Source of the DNA: JAJRVM01 sp041752115
GTDB lineage: Bacteria > Planctomycetota > Planctomycetia > Pirellulales > Pirellulaceae
Direction: 5' to 3'
NCBI GenBank assembly: GCA_041752115.1
Contig: JBGSHS010000265.1
Span: forward strand, 1 to 64,000
Length of the DNA: 64,000 nt
Shown piece by piece: positions 8,718-17,036 of this stretch (its first letter is position 1; each line of letters opens with the position of its first letter). The notes beneath the pieces are model-generated. The model did not search any database and had not been told where the DNA came from. It worked only from the letters and a program-made list of their open reading frames with translations. The translations under genes and the position numbers were made by a program.

Positions 8718-10025
8718 GTGGGTATTGATACGAAAACGTATGTCGCGCTGAGCGTCGTGATGTTTCTGGAGTATGCAATCTGGGGTGCCTGGGCCCCAGT
8801 GCTCGCCGCCCGCCTGCTCGGTCCACTCAAGATGACCGGCAAGCAGACCGGCTGGATCTATGCGACATTGCCGTTGGCCTGCATCGTCTCGCCTCTGGTT
8901 GCCGGTTGGATCGGTGATCAGTACGTGAGTAACAAGTGGATTCTGGTCGCCGCACATTCGGTCGGCGCAGTGCTGCTATTCGTCGCGGCGAAGCAGCGAC
9001 AGTTTGGGCCGCTGCTGGTTGTCATGCTGCTCTACTCGCTGTGCTATGCGGCGACGATGCCTTTGGTCAACGCAGTCCTGTTCGCCGAGACATCGGACGG
9101 TGCCACGCTCGGCAAGGTGTTCATCTGGGCACCGGTCGCCTGGGCACTCGTCGGCTGGTCGTTGACCGGGTGGCGGATGACTCGCACCACTCAAGGTGAA
9201 GGTGAGGACTGCCTCTATTACGCTGCCGCGTTGTCCGTGCTGATGGCGTTGGGCTGCCTGCTGCTGGAAGCCAATGAGCCTGCAAGCACGGGCGAGATCC
9301 CCATCGTCAAGGCATTGGGTACGTTGACGGACGTGAACTTCCTGGTGTTCGTTCTGTTGAGCATGGTCGTTGCAGGATTGATGCAGTTCTACTTCCTTGG
9401 CTCGGCACAGTTCATGCAAGACATGGGTATCTCCAGCAAGGCCGTACCTGCTGCCATGGCCCTGGCGCAGATCGCCCAGGCCGCCGCAACCTGGTACCTG
9501 CTGAACCTGTTCGTGGGCGAGAAACTGGGCTACAAGTGGACGCTCACGCTAGGTGCCGCCTGCTGGCTCGCTCTTTACGCCGTCTACATCATTGGCAGAC
9601 CGAAAGCGCTGATCATCATCGCCCAGCCGCTTCATGGACTTGCATACGTGTTCTTCATCATCGCCGGACAGATGTGTGCCAATCTCTACGCTGCACCCGA
9701 TATCGTCAGTTCGATGCAGGCCTTGATCTTTGCCGCCACAACGGGTGTCGGGTTGTTCCTGGGCACTCAGTTTGCCGGGATTGTGATGGACAAGTTCTCG
9801 CTCAAAGGGAAGTTCCAGTGGCCCCAAGTGTGGATGGTGCCTGGCGCCATCATGCTCGTTGGTGTACTGCTGCTGGCGGGAGTGTTCCAGAATCCACCAG
9901 AGCAGAAGGCGAACGGCGCGCCACCGGCCGAACCGGTCCCCACGGTCTCTGCGCCAGCAGACACCCCTGCCCCCGCAGTCACCGCTCCAGCGGACACCGC
10001 GGGCAACGACACCGCCAAGCAGTAG
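8718..10025 (+). CDS. MFS permease, nucleoside:H+ symporter (NupG/XapB) family
   Basis: Inner-membrane major-facilitator protein of 435 residues with about twelve hydrophobic segments, resembling nucleoside:proton symporters. The opening SVVMFLEYAIWGAWAPVLAARLL is the family hallmark of a first helix with E, W and G residues. Helix 2 with PLVAGWIGDQYVSNKW follows. A longer hydrophilic stretch near the middle (TRTTQGEGEDCLYYAAALSV) divides the two halves. The last 40 residues are an Ala/Pro/Thr-rich tail (VSAPADTPAPAVTAPADTAG) with no membrane character. Start GTG 8718 is chosen from the ribosome site. A strong intrinsic terminator follows at 10068-10111. Transported substrate is inferred from the family only. 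Confidence 0.8.
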   Translation: MGIDTKTYVALSVVMFLEYAIWGAWAPVLAARLLGPLKMTGKQTGWIYATLPLACIVSPLVAGWIGDQYVSNKWILVAAHSVGAVLLFVAAKQRQFGPLLVVMLLYSLCYAATMPLVNAVLFAETSDGATLGKVFIWAPVAWALVGWSLTGWRMTRTTQGEGEDCLYYAAALSVLMALGCLLLEANEPASTGEIPIVKALGTLTDVNFLVFVLLSMVVAGLMQFYFLGSAQFMQDMGISSKAVPAAMALAQIAQAAATWYLLNLFVGEKLGYKWTLTLGAACWLALYAVYIIGRPKALIIIAQPLHGLAYVFFIIAGQMCANLYAAPDIVSSMQALIFAATTGVGLFLGTQFAGIVMDKFSLKGKFQWPQVWMVPGAIMLVGVLLLAGVFQNPPEQKANGAPPAEPVPTVSAPADTPAPAVTAPADTAGNDTAKQ

Positions 10026-10067
10026 TCTCGTTGAGTCGACGCTCGCTACGCATCAAATTGCATCTCA

Positions 10068-10111
10068 CCGCCGTCGAAGCTGACTTGGCTTCGGCGGCGG
10101 TACTTTTTTTT
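10068..10111 (+). terminator. Rho-independent terminator of the permease gene
   Basis: A 13-bp stem (CCGCCGTCGAAGC with GCTTCGGCGGCGG, one G-T pair) closes a 7-nt loop and is followed by eight T residues at 10104-10111. It lies 42 bp behind the permease stop. One of the most convincing intrinsic terminators in the window. Confidence 0.85.
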
Positions 10112-10597
10112 CGTGCCTCTGCGTCATCATCCGCACGAGCAAGCCGCCAGGCTCCAGTCGTGACCGTCGGTCGACCACCGGAGCAGAATTCGAGAACAGC
10201 ATGGTGTCCACGAGTTTCCCGTTCGAGTTTCGCTTGCGGGGACATTCACACAATGCAATGACACGAATACACGCTGCCACAGGTTGCGGGAAGACAGGGC
10301 AGAGTTTGGAAATCACCTGGCAACAATCACAGGCAGCTGCCGTCTGATTCTAGTAGTCAAAGAGGGCCTAGGAGACACCAACGAGTAGGAAAATCATGTG
10401 CCTCGGGCCCATGATAACTGCGAAGCAGCTTCCTGAGCGGGAAAATCGTAACTTCGGGAGGCAGTTTCGGTGGCAAGTCTGATCACCGACGCCACGGGTC
10501 TGAGCGTAATTCGATTCGTCGCACCCAGTGATCCAAGACGTAAGTCGATCCGGTTGAGTGCACCAACCAGGCGCAACCGGCAACGACCAAGAATCGC
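10112..10597. other. Intergenic stretch, no gene seen
   Basis: Between the permease terminator and the tRNA terminator I find no frame with protein character and no repeat shared with other parts of the window. Confidence 0.4.
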
Positions 10598-10623
10598 AAA
10601 AAGCCCTTGAAAACAAGGGCTTT
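10598..10623 (-). terminator. Rho-independent terminator of tRNA-Ala
   Basis: Read on the minus strand, a perfect 10-bp stem (AAAGCCCTTG / CAAGGGCTTT, 10600-10623) with a 4-nt T loop runs into a T5 tract (complement of 10598-10602). It sits about 35 bp past the tRNA 3' end and is oriented to stop its transcript. Confidence 0.8.
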
Positions 10624-10657
10624 GAGGCTCGCCGTGCTCTATTATCTAGTTCACAAG

Positions 10658-10730
<73 letters not shown>

Positions 10731-11068
10731 GTCAGGCCTACCTTCGGATTGGGCGAAGGCATCTTCCCGCCAAGCGACGCGGAACGTATGGTGTTCTGGC
10801 AAACACCGGTTCACGTGGACACTGGCCAGCGAAGAAACGGCACATTACCAGCGAGTCCACTGAGTGTCAAGGACGGCCCGCGAAACGTGGATAGGATCTG
10901 AGACACGGCGATTGCGGCAGGCAGCCGCGTCACCGGAGCTGCGAGACTCGGGTTTCGCCAAAGGTGGTCGAGCGGAGGGAAGTCGAGGGCGTCCCGCGGC
11001 ACGCGTCGGCGCATGGCCCGCTGGCGTTCCCACGTTCTCCGGTGCGACAGTGCACGTGCCCTGGCTCG
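10731..11068. other. Upstream region of tRNA-Ala and the flippase-like gene
   Basis: A 338-bp divergent gap that should hold the tRNA promoter (leftward) and the promoter of the membrane protein (rightward). No confident -35/-10 pair on either strand. The membrane protein frame is open from 10964, but the extra residues are Arg/Pro/His-rich without membrane character. Confidence 0.35.
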
Positions 11069-12181
11069 ATGAGTTCGTTCGTTCCCCTGAGTATCGCGCG
11101 GCACCTGGAGGGCTCCGGGTGGCCGCGAAAGAAGGTTGTCAAGCGTTTGAAAAGAACTCTGCTCAATCTCGTGAAGTTTGGCATTCCGGCTGCGATCATC
11201 GGCTGGCTGCTCTCCACAGTTCCGCCTGAACAGTTTCAGGAACTTCAAGAGCGTCCCAAGAACTGGCCGCTCCTTCTGACCGCGTTGCTGATTGTATTTG
11301 CCGCCGTGTCACTGACATTTCTTCGCTGGTACTTCCTGGTGCGAGCACTGCAGCTGCCGTTTCGACTGATCGATGCATTCCGCCTGGGGTTCCTCGGGTT
11401 TCTGTTCAATTTCGTGTCAGCAGGCTCGGTCGGCGGGGACCTGTTCAAAGCGTTTTTCATTGCGCGGGAACAGCCCGGACGACGAGCCGAGGCGGTGGCC
11501 ACGGTGGTGGTAGATCGACTGATCGGGCTGTACGCCCTCCTGCTGCTCACCAGCGGCGTCATTCTGATCACCGGGGTTCCGGATTCCACACCCCAACTGC
11601 GAACACTGAGTCGAGCGACACTCGTGACCACGATCATCGGCGGTTGCGGACTGCTGATGCTGCTGGTGCCGGGATTCACCAGTGGAGCGGTTTCGGAGAT
11701 GATGACCGGCCTGCCCAAGATCGGAAACATGCTGGGGAAACTCATTGCGGCAGTGCGGATCTATCGCCGGAAATGGTCCACGGTGGTCGTGGCCATTATC
11801 ATGAGCGTCGGCACACATGCCTTGTTTGCGCTGGCCTTCTTCCTGATTGCCGCCGCGATGTTCCGCCATGTCCCGACGCTGCGTGAACACATGATTATGG
11901 TCCCCCTGGGCATGGTTGCCGGCGCAGTTCCCTTTCTGCCGGGTGGCCTGGGAGCATTTGAGCTGGCGATTAAGGGGCTCTACCAGATTGTTCCCGCGGC
12001 CACCAACATCGACGTTTCAGGCATCTTGGTCGCCCTCGTCTACCGGTTAATGACCATCCTGGTGGCGGCCATCGGAATGGTGATCTACTGGTCGAGCCGA
12101 AGGGAAGTCCGGCAAGTGCTCGAAGTCGTCGAACATGAACGAGAAGCGGTGCCCGGCGGCGAAGCCACAAACTTGATGTAA
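11069..12181 (+). CDS. Lysylphosphatidylglycerol synthase TM-like (UPF0104) membrane protein
   Basis: About 370 residues with seven to eight predicted membrane segments, matching the flippase-like transmembrane family (LPG_synthase_TM) found alone or in front of MprF catalytic domains. Recognisable are FLRWYFLVRALQLP in the second helix region, FLFNFVSAGSVGGDLFKAFFI (a conserved N-P/S-G-G-D-xxK loop), and a C-terminal LGMVAGAVPFLPGGLGAFELA motif. No lysyltransferase domain is attached, so it is not MprF itself. Such stand-alone proteins are thought to move lipid-linked molecules; the substrate here is unknown. ATG 11069 is the likely start, preceded by little Shine-Dalgarno signal. Confidence 0.75.
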   Translation: MSSFVPLSIARHLEGSGWPRKKVVKRLKRTLLNLVKFGIPAAIIGWLLSTVPPEQFQELQERPKNWPLLLTALLIVFAAVSLTFLRWYFLVRALQLPFRLIDAFRLGFLGFLFNFVSAGSVGGDLFKAFFIAREQPGRRAEAVATVVVDRLIGLYALLLLTSGVILITGVPDSTPQLRTLSRATLVTTIIGGCGLLMLLVPGFTSGAVSEMMTGLPKIGNMLGKLIAAVRIYRRKWSTVVVAIIMSVGTHALFALAFFLIAAAMFRHVPTLREHMIMVPLGMVAGAVPFLPGGLGAFELAIKGLYQIVPAATNIDVSGILVALVYRLMTILVAAIGMVIYWSSRREVRQVLEVVEHEREAVPGGEATNLM

Positions 12182-12246
12182 GGCAGATGGTGCCGGCTGC
12201 CGATAGGCGGCAAGGTCGCGACGCGCCATTGCAAGTCGGGCGACCC

Positions 12247-13131
12247 CTACTGATTGACTAACACTTCACCGCCGTCACGAACTACTTTGGGTGCGGTGTT
12301 GTCGAGCAAATCGCAGCCCGTCAACTCGACATGCGACACGCCCTCCGATCGAACCTGCGCTGCACCGTTGTTGCCGATCAGACACGATTCCACCACCACC
12401 TGCGAAGCGCCTCCGACCGAAATGCCGCTGCGCCCGTTACCACGACACGTCAGCCCCGTCAGCAGAGCGCGGCGGACGCCGTCATGGGCGTTGACTCCGT
12501 CGAGCTGAAAACCCTGAATGACAAGGTCACGGATCACGACGTTCCGCACTTCATACAGCGTGATCCCCACCTGCAATCCGGCATAGGATGCTTCGTACGC
12601 CTGCGGCAACCGGTTCTCCTCGACGCGGAAATAGATGTACCCTTCGAACAGACACCATTGCAGCGGCTCCAGACCGCGAATCTCCTCAGGCCGCGAAACG
12701 CTCTGTCGCTGAACCGGCTTACCGTCGAGATAGAGCATTTGAAAACTCATCTTCGGAGGTCGATACCGGAACACGTTCCCCTCGAAATGACTCCATCCTT
12801 CCAACGGAATGGGCGTTGTGCCGTCGAGGATGGCTCCATTACCAATTAACTCAAACGACGCGTCGGGCACTCCACTCTGACGCCCTCCCTGCAACGTAAT
12901 GCTCTCGCGATAAACCTGCCCCGTATTGGCCACGATCAAGCGATCCGCTTTCCGCGAGATTTCCAGAGCACGCGTGATGGTGCGCAGCGGCCCCACATGC
13001 TCTCCCAGACCCTCCGGTGCGCTGCCATCATTGTGGTCGTTCCCCGTCGCATTGTTGATATAGATGTCCCGCGTCCAGCCAGGAGTGCAGCACAACAAGG
13101 ACGTCAGTAGGATAAGAGAGCGAAATGGCAT
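12247..13131 (-). CDS. Secreted right-handed parallel beta-helix protein
   Basis: 294-residue secreted protein. The start at 13131 is preceded by a GAAGGGAG purine run, and MPFRSLILLTSLLCCTPGWTRD gives a short signal peptide. The mature N-terminus IYINNATGNDHNDGSAPEG...GPLRTITRALE is the DUF1565-type opening of pectin-lyase-fold proteins. Later coils show the repeating V/I-x-x-x-x-I/L-x-x-N-x-x pattern (NVVIRDLVIQGFQLDGVNAHDG, ALLTGLTCRGNGRSGISVGG, VVVESCLIGNNGAAQV). There is no obvious catalytic Asp cluster, so it may be a carbohydrate-binding or scaffold protein rather than a lyase. It is convergent with the flippase-like gene and divergent from the macro-domain gene. Confidence 0.7.
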   Translation of the reverse strand: MPFRSLILLTSLLCCTPGWTRDIYINNATGNDHNDGSAPEGLGEHVGPLRTITRALEISRKADRLIVANTGQVYRESITLQGGRQSGVPDASFELIGNGAILDGTTPIPLEGWSHFEGNVFRYRPPKMSFQMLYLDGKPVQRQSVSRPEEIRGLEPLQWCLFEGYIYFRVEENRLPQAYEASYAGLQVGITLYEVRNVVIRDLVIQGFQLDGVNAHDGVRRALLTGLTCRGNGRSGISVGGASQVVVESCLIGNNGAAQVRSEGVSHVELTGCDLLDNTAPKVVRDGGEVLVNQ

Positions 13132-13347
13132 CAATTCCCATCTCCCTTCGTGGCAGTCGGTCAGCTGACTGCCGTCAAGAACGGATCGCACAGCAGAAAC
13201 CGCTGCGCCGGCGGGATTTTGCCCCAATACGACCCCTGCGTCAAGCAGAAGTTGCTGGTAAAACGCAAGAAAGAGAAAAAATAGGCAATTAACGGACTCC
13301 AGGCAATATCGCTCTGATTTCCCGAGTACTTAGAACAGGGGGGATCC

Positions 13348-13893
13348 ATGTTTCGGACCCTAGGCTCAACCCGACTCGAACTGGTCGACGGAGATATCAC
13401 GCAGCAGAAGGTCGACGCGATCGTCAACGCGGCCAATTCCCGTCTGGCGGGCGGGGGCGGTGTTGATGGAGCGATCCACCGACGTGGCGGTAGCGCAATC
13501 ATGCAAGCCACAAGACAGCAATACCCAGACGGATGCCCGACCGGCTCCGCTGTCCTCACACAAGCCGGTGATCTGGACGCCCAGTACGTAATTCACGCCG
13601 TAGGACCAGTGTGGCACGATGGCCGTCATGGCGAACCTGTACTACTCCGAAGTGCCTACAAGAAATGCCTCGAACTCGCCGTCCAGCACGACTGCCAGAG
13701 TATCGCTTTTCCCGCCTTGAGCACCGGCGCCTACGGCTATCCGCTTGCCGACGCGGCACGCATCGCGCTCGACGAAGTCATCTCTTTTCTGCGACAGCAC
13801 GATCGCCCTACGCTGGCCCGATTCGTTCTCTGGGGCCTCACGGCACTCGAAGCATTTTCCATCGAACTGAAACAATCTGCCTCCAGAATCTGA
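13348..13893 (+). CDS. Macro-domain protein, O-acetyl-ADP-ribose deacetylase-like
   Basis: 181-residue single-domain cytoplasmic protein. Macro domains bind ADP-ribose and the YmdB/MacroD group hydrolyses O-acetyl-ADP-ribose or mono-ADP-ribosyl esters. Seen here: LVDGDITQQKVDAIVNAANSRLAGGGGVDGAIH, with the catalytic-loop Asn and the NAAN-x-x-L-x-GGGGVDGAIH signature of MacroD-type enzymes, the AVGPVW segment, and a C-terminal FPALSTGAYGYPL phosphate-binding loop. The ATG lies behind an AGGGGGG run. Length is typical. No sirtuin or ADP-ribosyltransferase gene is adjacent, so the partner reaction cannot be read from context. Confidence 0.9.
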   Translation: MFRTLGSTRLELVDGDITQQKVDAIVNAANSRLAGGGGVDGAIHRRGGSAIMQATRQQYPDGCPTGSAVLTQAGDLDAQYVIHAVGPVWHDGRHGEPVLLRSAYKKCLELAVQHDCQSIAFPALSTGAYGYPLADAARIALDEVISFLRQHDRPTLARFVLWGLTALEAFSIELKQSASRI

Positions 13894-14367
13894 TCGTACT
13901 TGGTTGCTCCAGAGTTCCGCGCTCTCAAGCATCGCCACTTCCCCCATCACACCATCGCCTGTTCCAACATCTCCTCTGCCCTCTGGGCACCTACGGCTAC
14001 CGCTAACTGGGGATATTCCCCAGCCGTTCCGACGGTATTCGCCCGATGGTTGCATCCAAACCAGCGCATATGCTCTGTGCTAGAGGTATGAATGGCCCCG
14101 TGTGGACCAACTTAGCAGCTGGCCGCGCTCGCGCCAGAAGACATCAGCGCAATCGCCCCAAAGGATGCTACTGACGTGCCAACAGCTCCCCCCAAATCCA
14201 CATTCACCACTCCGCCCGACACCCCGTCGACCATCGCCCACTGCTGTGGATCTTCGACTGCTTTGTCAGTGGTACGTACCACTTTAGGGGCAGTAGTCAA
14301 TCCACCCGACATATGGATGCCATCCCTGGTTTCCGGAAAAAAATGGGCTTTCGCCCCCTCCACCCTG
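13894..14367. other. Gap between macro-domain gene and AT-rich island
   Basis: About 470 bp with no strong gene. It holds only the possible 66-residue minus-strand frame at 14112-14312. Composition is more mixed than in the neighbouring coding DNA. Confidence 0.35.
14112..14312 (-). CDS. Possible small hypothetical protein
   Basis: A 66-residue frame starting at ATG 14312, with AGGGA about ten bases upstream. The peptide is Gly/Ala/Val/Ser-rich (GVSGGVVNVDLGGAVGTSVASFGAIALMSSGASAA) and could form one hydrophobic helix near its C-terminus. It diverges from the sigma-factor gene and faces the same AT-rich island, which could supply a promoter. I recognise no family. It may be a chance frame. 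Confidence 0.25.
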   Translation of the reverse strand: MSGGLTTAPKVVRTTDKAVEDPQQWAMVDGVSGGVVNVDLGGAVGTSVASFGAIALMSSGASAASC

Positions 14368-14410
14368 TTGACTCAAACTAATTTTTATAACATTTTATAC
14401 ATTTAAATAT
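14368..14410 (+). promoter_or_regulatory. AT-rich promoter-like island upstream of the sigma factor
   Basis: The lowest-GC stretch noticed in the window. A TTGACT hexamer at 14368-14373 is followed by AT-only runs holding TATAAC (14386-14391) and TTATAC (14395-14400). Neither gives a perfect 17-bp spacing (12 and 21 bp), so exact -10 assignment is open. It lies about 130-170 bp upstream of the sigma-factor start. Confidence 0.4.
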
Positions 14411-14537
14411 GCGACTATTTGAAAAACGGAGTTTTCGGCGTACGTAACGACGCGATTTAGCCCAAGGAACGACCGAGGATCTGCTTTCGGAATTTCGGAA
14501 CATTCCCGCCAACGCTCCACGCGAGAGGATGAACGTC

Positions 14538-15431
14538 ATGGCAACAGCAACGCTTCTGGGGACTTCTGCACGGCCGAGGCGCAAATCGCCTCTGGATATT
14601 GAGCGGACCAAGAACTATCGGTGGAAGCATGTTTCTCCTGAGCGGGTGCAGCAAGCCCTGGACCGGCGGATCGAGTACATCGTGGGAGACTGGTCGCGGC
14701 TGTCGGAACACGAGCACGACTGTGATGCCGAACCGGAACCTCGTCGTTTGTCGGCGGATGAAGAAGCCACTCTGTTCTGCCGCATGAACTATCTCAAGCA
14801 CCGTGCCGATCGCTTGCGTCGCACGATCACGAAGGACAACTGCCCTCCGGACACGCTCGATGCGATCGAGCGATTGCTCGACGAATCAACTCGGCTTCGA
14901 AACTATCTGGTCCAGGTTTTTTCCAAACTGGCCGCGTCGGTCGCTCGTCAGTACTCCAACACCGAATTTCGAGTGGATGAACTGTTGTCGGAGGCGCATT
15001 TGACACTGCTGCGCTGCGTGGAGATTTTTGACGCCGAGCGCGGCTATCGATTCAGTACCTACGCCACGAATGCCATTCGTCACAACCTGAACCGCTATAT
15101 CTCACGGCAACACAAGCTGCGGCAGTCGACGCGAGAATACGTAGCCACTGACGGCATTCCAGCTCCCGAGGGAGACAATCCTCGCGGTCGAGAGCGAGAG
15201 TATTCCGATCGGATTTCGCGCATCACCAAATGGATCCGTCAACTTGACTCGCGCGAGCAGACGATTGTCAAGTCGCGATTCGGCTTGACTCAGGCTCCAG
15301 AAAAGGTCACGCTTCAGTCGCTGGCAGACCAGCTCGGATTGTCTCGCGAGCGAATTCGCCAATTGGAGATTCGCGCACTCGAGAAACTGCGTGCGATGGC
15401 TCGTCAGACGGCTGTGGAACTGGAGTGCTAG
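14538..15431 (+). CDS. RNA polymerase sigma factor, sigma-70 family (RpoD/RpoS-like)
   Basis: 297-residue sigma factor. Region 2 is visible as VFSKLAASVARQYSNTEFRVDELLSEAHLTLLRCVEIFDAERGYRFSTYATNAIRHNLNRYI. The core of region 2.3/2.4 (F-D-x-x-x-G-x-x-F-S-T-Y-A) is well kept. After a charged linker, region 4 closes the protein with the helix-turn-helix VTLQSLADQLGLSRERIRQLEIRALEKLR. Region 1.1 is missing and region 3 is short. The family's first ~110 residues here (RRIEYIVGDWSRLSEHEHDCDAEPEP) look lineage-specific. ATG 14538 has GAGAGG nine bases upstream; ATG 14529 directly abuts that site. Its regulon is unknown; it could be an alternative group 2/3 factor. Confidence 0.85.
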   Translation: MATATLLGTSARPRRKSPLDIERTKNYRWKHVSPERVQQALDRRIEYIVGDWSRLSEHEHDCDAEPEPRRLSADEEATLFCRMNYLKHRADRLRRTITKDNCPPDTLDAIERLLDESTRLRNYLVQVFSKLAASVARQYSNTEFRVDELLSEAHLTLLRCVEIFDAERGYRFSTYATNAIRHNLNRYISRQHKLRQSTREYVATDGIPAPEGDNPRGREREYSDRISRITKWIRQLDSREQTIVKSRFGLTQAPEKVTLQSLADQLGLSRERIRQLEIRALEKLRAMARQTAVELEC

Positions 15432-15451
15432 GTCCGGTGACCGCGATCCGA

Positions 15452-15469
15452 CCGGGGGTCCATCCCCGG
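15452..15469. terminator. Short hairpin behind the sigma-factor gene
   Basis: Perfect 6-bp stem CCGGGG / CCCCGG with a 6-nt loop, 20 bp after the sigma-factor stop. There is no T-run, so termination is only possible, not shown. Confidence 0.3.
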
Positions 15470-15682
15470 GACAGATGACGCCCCGCCAGTAGGAACGACC
15501 GTTCGGAATTCGTCATTCCATTGGTCCTTGGGTACTTCGATATTCGTCCTTTAAACAGCTGTCATCCTATCACGCCGGGTCATTGAGTTGCCTCGTGTGC
15601 GTGCGGGTCAGAAACGGCCATCAACTCTTGGCAGTACGCCCTGTTTGGCTCCCTGTTCTTGCGCTGGGCGCACGTCGTTCCC

Positions 15683-16684
15683 TTATCGGGCCGGCGGTTC
15701 GGCTGCTTGGCGCAGTTGCGGCGTTTCCAACTGCGCCACGACGGGTGAGTTCAGCGTGCCAATCTGGCTGATGGAAGCTGCGATGGTGTCACCGGGCTTC
15801 AGGTACGTTCCCGTCGCACTACCGACTCCTGCCGGCGTACCGGTCGAGATGATGTCTCCCGGTTCGAGCGTCACAAAGCTGGATATGAACTCGATCACCG
15901 CCGCCACGGGGAAGATCTGCCGAGCGGTCGAAGAGTTCTGTTTGAGCTGACCATTGACGCGCAGTTGCATCGTGAGCTGCTGTGGGTCAGCAATGGTGTC
16001 AGCGGAAGTAACGCACGGGCCACACGGGCAGAAGCTGTCGTGCCATTTGCCGTGCAACCAGTCGAAGAAGTCATCCTTCTCACGCTGGCGACGCTGCGGG
16101 TTGGGCCGGAACTTACGATTGGAGATGTCGTTGATCACTGTATAGCCCGCGACATAGTCGAGCGCTTCCGACTCGGGCACTTGGCGACATGACTTTCCGA
16201 TAATCACCGCCAACTCCAGTTCCCAATCGATGGCCCCCGGGGAAATCGACGGAATGACCACCGCCTCTCCCGGATTGGTCAACGTCGTCGACGGGGGCTT
16301 CATAAAGACGTAGGGGAACGTCTCCGACCGCTCCGCCGCGATGCCGCCGCCTTCCTCAATATGCTCCGCATAGTTGCCGGCCAGTAGAAACAGCTTCCTG
16401 GGGGCCGGAACGGGGACCAAGAGTCCAACGCGATCCAGAGCCAGCGTAGCCTCCGCATTCAATCCATCCCCTTGGCGTTGAATCCACCCCGCCAGCTCAC
16501 GCGTGGCCTGATTCGCGGAGCCATGAGGCAGCAGCGCCAAGAGGTCGTCGCCGGAGGGTAGGTCGAGCGTCTGATGGGTCGATTCTGTGTACTGGCGCGC
16601 TGCAGCCTGCAACGAGATCACGTGATCATCGCCGAAGAACCCGGCGGCAACACCACTCTGGCTGCGATATCGGCACAGTCGCAT
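15683..16684 (-). CDS. Fumarylacetoacetate hydrolase (FAH) family enzyme
   Basis: 333-residue FAH-fold enzyme; relatives hydrolyse or decarboxylate 2-oxo acids in aromatic and sugar-acid catabolism. The start at 16684 is fixed by AAGGAG six bases upstream. The N-terminal domain (1-95) is followed by the catalytic core: LFLLAGNYAEHIEEGGG (H-x-x-E metal/catalytic region), FMKPPSTTLTNPGEAVVIP, then IDWELELAVIIGKSCRQV with the E-x-E metal ligands, GYTVINDISNR, and the C-terminal GDIISTGTPAGVGS. An insert between GYTVINDISNR and the CPCGPCV region (FRPNPQRRQREKDDFFDWLHGKW) is longer than in the second FAH gene at 58989. Exact substrate cannot be read. Divergent from the coiled-coil gene. Confidence 0.85.
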   Translation of the reverse strand: MRLCRYRSQSGVAAGFFGDDHVISLQAAARQYTESTHQTLDLPSGDDLLALLPHGSANQATRELAGWIQRQGDGLNAEATLALDRVGLLVPVPAPRKLFLLAGNYAEHIEEGGGIAAERSETFPYVFMKPPSTTLTNPGEAVVIPSISPGAIDWELELAVIIGKSCRQVPESEALDYVAGYTVINDISNRKFRPNPQRRQREKDDFFDWLHGKWHDSFCPCGPCVTSADTIADPQQLTMQLRVNGQLKQNSSTARQIFPVAAVIEFISSFVTLEPGDIISTGTPAGVGSATGTYLKPGDTIAASISQIGTLNSPVVAQLETPQLRQAAEPPAR

Positions 16685-16690
16685 AACAGG

Positions 16691-16696
16691 CTCCTT
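16691..16696 (-). promoter_or_regulatory. Ribosome binding site fixing the FAH gene start
   Basis: On the minus strand AAGGAG lies six bases before ATG 16684. It rejects the long in-frame extension to 17005, whose residues are unlike any FAH N-terminus. Confidence 0.6.
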
Positions 16697-16954
16697 GTTG
16701 GCAGCTGACCACATAATGACCAGGACATCATCATGTCCGAAACCACCGGGGAAGCGGCGGCCCCGAGCACGATCGGCTCCGCTGGGCCGATCAACGCCCC
16801 ACGGCGGTGCCGGACAGCGCCATCGGCTGGTCCATCCTTCTCCCTGCGAGGACTCTACCGCAGCGGTCCAGAAGATGCAACCAGTGACCTTGCTGTGGGC
16901 ACACTTGGTTGCGCTGTCAGCACACTTGGCTGCCCCCAGAAGTCGGTATGCAAC

Positions 16955-16983
16955 TTGACAGCGTCTGGCAATAGGTCCATGCT
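16955..16983 (+). promoter_or_regulatory. Possible sigma-70 promoter of the coiled-coil gene
   Basis: TTGACA (16955-16960), a 17-bp spacer and CATGCT (16978-16983), which keeps A2, T3 and T6 of the -10 consensus. It lies 54 bp before the start codon at 17037. The remainder of the gap 16697-17036 shows nothing else. Confidence 0.35.
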
Positions 16984-17036
16984 CAGCAATAGAAGTGGTA
17001 GACACCTTTCTTAATCAGCTTGCGGGAGTCTCGATC

